DNA of 59,817 bases, from the IMG/VR virus record IMGVR_UViG_3300012920_000042, positions 1 to 59,817 of that record; one strand, given 5' to 3'. Source of the DNA: a virus. Under the pieces are notes generated by a model. The model did not search any database and had not been told where the DNA came from. It saw only the letters and a list, made by a program, of their open reading frames with translations. Made by a program: the position numbers and the translations under genes. Below, one piece after another: positions 58,293 to 59,817 of the stretch. The first letter of the stretch is position 1. Each line of letters opens with the position of its first letter.

Positions 58293-59245
58293 TAGGCGGC
58301 TCCTGCCCTCGCATCGTTCCTTGCTTTGATTGCCGATGTTAATTGTGCTCTTTGATCTGCTGATAAGTTAAAAATTCTATCAACTATATCATTTAGTTGA
58401 GGGTCATCTACTTGTCCTGGTCCATCATCTATTGGCTCGCCTGTTTCATCGTCTCTGCCATTGTTATCTCTGTCTCTAGGATTAGTGCCGTCTCCTGCGC
58501 CGGCGTCCCGAGCTGATTCACCTGCATCTGCAAAAATTTCTTTTGCAAGTACTTTTGGCTCTGTTGCTGTTTGAGGTAGCACTAAGTTTTGTAATGCAGA
58601 AGGCTGTCTCATCTGAGCCTGTAGAGCGGCTTTTACAACTTCATTTCTTCCCTTAGCAGTTAATATCGAAGCACCTCCAACACCTTTTCCGCCGGAACCA
58701 AATTGTGTGCCGCCTTGATTGCCTGGTCTAAATTGTCCTACTAGAGCATCGGGTATTGGTTTATTAAAGTTTGGATTTTGTACTGGTTGTCCTGGTACAA
58801 ATTTCTGGAGGTCCACATCACCATTTTCACCTGGAGTTGGCCAACCATAAATAGCGGCCTGTTGTTTTCTTTTTGCCATATCTTTATTAACAACTATTTC
58901 TTTTCTATCATCAACATCACCAGGGTTCCATCTTTTTAAATCGATGTCTACTTCTACTTTTGCTGTTTGAAATGCTTTTGTGAGTATCTGCGGACTAATA
59001 CCTGCATCTAATAAAAATTGTGCAAGGTCCTCTGCTTTGATTTGATTTTCTTGGACACCTGCTGATTTCATTGATGCTGTAAATCTGCTCTGCAACTCAG
59101 TCTGATAAGTGTTTACAAAGAGTTTCATTTGGGCCTCTTCAAAGCCCATAGAGGCTAATGCCGCATTTCCTAAATTAAGAAAATTATTTTTAAGACTTTG
59201 TTTCCAATCTTCGTTGGTTTGTTTAGTTACTTCTGAGATTTTCAT
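58292..59245 (-). CDS. Internal-type protein, function unknown
   Basis: 317 aa. It opens MKISEVTKQTNED, the shared N-terminal peptide form but without a clear L-x-E in the first 15 residues; FEEA near residue 37 might serve. It is helical at first, then Gly/Asn/Pro-rich (GQFRPGNQGGTQFGSGGKGV), then acidic (RDRDNNGRDDETGEPIDDGP). It ends in a helix QRAQLTSAIKARN. No enzyme motif is seen. It overlaps neighbours on both sides. Confidence 0.55.
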   Translation of the reverse strand: MKISEVTKQTNEDWKQSLKNNFLNLGNAALASMGFEEAQMKLFVNTYQTELQSRFTASMKSAGVQENQIKAEDLAQFLLDAGISPQILTKAFQTAKVEVDIDLKRWNPGDVDDRKEIVVNKDMAKRKQQAAIYGWPTPGENGDVDLQKFVPGQPVQNPNFNKPIPDALVGQFRPGNQGGTQFGSGGKGVGGASILTAKGRNEVVKAALQAQMRQPSALQNLVLPQTATEPKVLAKEIFADAGESARDAGAGDGTNPRDRDNNGRDDETGEPIDDGPGQVDDPQLNDIVDRIFNLSADQRAQLTSAIKARNDARAGAA

Positions 59246-59501
59246 CTTGTTTTCCCTGGGCTTCTTTAATTACTTTTCTAATACCACGGGAAAACTTCTT
59301 TGTGTCTTTACTGCGAATGCTGTTGATAAGCCTGTTTGTTAAATCTTTAGAAACTTTTTCATCATAGTTGCTTTCAATTTGCTCTATTAAATTAATTGCA
59401 CTATTGATAACATGCTCACCACGATTTTCTACAACATAATCTTTCGATCTGTCGATAGAGATAGAGTTGAGTTCCTCTAATATGCTTTTTGTTTTTCGCA
59501 T
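59223..59501 (-). CDS. Small helical late protein
   Basis: 92 aa. MRKTKSILEELNSISIDRSK with charged helices throughout (SKDLTNRLINSIRSKDTKKF). An L-E-E site lies near residue 10. It heads the late operon running to 54.4 kb and overlaps the next gene by 23 nt. The Shine-Dalgarno sequence is AAAGGAAA. No family is recognised. Confidence 0.55.
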   Translation of the reverse strand: MRKTKSILEELNSISIDRSKDYVVENRGEHVINSAINLIEQIESNYDEKVSKDLTNRLINSIRSKDTKKFSRGIRKVIKEAQGKQDENLRSN

Positions 59502-59529
59502 TATTTTCCTTTCGTGATATTACTATGAG

Positions 59530-59537
59530 TATTTATC
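59530..59537 (-). promoter_or_regulatory. Late promoter of the 59.5-54.4 kb operon
   Basis: GATAAATA on the minus strand, predicted +1 about 23 nt before ATG 59501. Confidence 0.65.
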
Positions 59538-59817
59538 ACTTTTTATTCTTAAGGAAGTCTCTTAATTGCAACCCTGCCTCTACAACATCCTGTGCTGACT
59601 CCTCATCAGCATTAATTGAGCCTGTACGTTTGAGTTGACTAACCAAAGAATTGGTTGTCATTGTTAAAGTATCCTCATCACCTTCATCTAAATCTTCAAT
59701 ACGCAACGTATCTGGATTAAATTTTAAGTCTACTTTACTGCCTACACCACTACTAGAACGTGTTTTCATAAATTGTATCTGATATCTACCACGTTCCCTC
59801 ATAGCATTACTTGTAAA
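59536..59817 (-). CDS. C-terminus of a RecA-fold helicase-like protein (5' end beyond window)
   Basis: The frame is open to the right edge (94 codons including stop, partial). It reads AMRERGRYQIQFMKTRSSSG then VGSKVDLKFNPDTLRIEDL. The strand pattern (K-x-R-x-x-x-G-x-x-x-x-x-L-x-F) resembles the end of DnaB/gp41-type SF4 helicases, where a basic R/K-rich strand is followed by a final beta-strand. An acidic tail follows. The replicative helicase gp41 is the best guess, but other RecA-fold ATPases fit. Its stop lies just before the late promoter at 59530. Confidence 0.45.
   Translation of the reverse strand, partial: FTSNAMRERGRYQIQFMKTRSSSGVGSKVDLKFNPDTLRIEDLDEGDEDTLTMTTNSLVSQLKRTGSINADEESAQDVVEAGLQLRDFLKNKK

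Overview
The window is a slice of an AT-rich marine T4-like phage genome (class Caudoviricetes, myovirus type). The evidence is dense, overlapping genes in long operons, T4-type late promoters (TATAAATA-like), a class Ia ribonucleotide reductase with its own glutaredoxin, a DexA-like exonuclease, a PAAR spike-tip protein, a long fibre-type structural protein, four tRNA genes, and many small proteins of the kind carried by cyanophages and pelagiphages. There are no photosynthesis genes. The phage-borne ribosomal protein bL33 is the cysteine-free type found in proteobacteria, so a SAR11-like or other proteobacterial host fits better than a cyanobacterium, but this is inference. Both window ends cut genes (a membrane/coiled-coil protein at 1 and a helicase-like C-terminus at 59817).

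Layout. 1-2.5 kb: divergent late genes, then tRNA-Ser and tRNA-Glu beside a structured noncoding stretch. 2.5-7.8 kb (minus): QueD-like enzyme, bL33, thermonuclease, SleB-like cell-wall hydrolase, Sm-like protein, glycosyltransferase, FkbM methyltransferase and UV endonuclease. 7.9-16.6 kb (plus): two paralogous virion-like proteins and very long acidic multi-module proteins, with a hydroxylase/SDR pair between them. 16.6-24.4 kb (minus): GH6 glycosidase, monothiol glutaredoxin, peptide deformylase, SWIM protein, MESH1-like HD hydrolase, fatty-acid desaturase, exonuclease, SGNH hydrolase, two glycosyltransferases, tRNA-Ala and tRNA-Thr. 24.5-29.1 kb: small plus-strand genes, an HExxH protein and a PP-loop enzyme (minus), a subtilase and an unknown protein. 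29.1-34.3 kb (minus): PAAR, a 51-aa protein behind tandem glutamine riboswitches, Sm-like protein, glutaredoxin and NrdB/NrdA. 34.3-59.8 kb (minus): fibre-like protein, nuclease, SGNH/GSCFA proteins and two long late operons (about 53.3-42.1 kb and 59.5-54.4 kb).

Three themes stand out. First, nine genes start exactly 5 nt after a late-promoter octamer, so ATG should be +1: leaderless late mRNAs. Other late genes, and a set of genes with textbook sigma70 promoters, have ordinary leaders. Second, more than a dozen proteins begin with a short M-[KR]-x-x-[DE]-[IV] peptide ending in [LI]-x-E before a small residue. This is the logic of the T4 capsid-targeting sequence and gp21 prohead-protease site. 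It suggests that the large late operons encode a capsid-internal, co-ejected protein set. Among these proteins are a Cu/Zn superoxide dismutase, an amidoligase-like domain, a ligase-like nucleotidyltransferase, a pol-beta-like nucleotidyltransferase and a cytidylyltransferase-like enzyme. Third, a late transcript begins with two tandem glutamine-riboswitch aptamers in front of a 51-aa gene. All functional calls come from motif reading alone; no database search was made.
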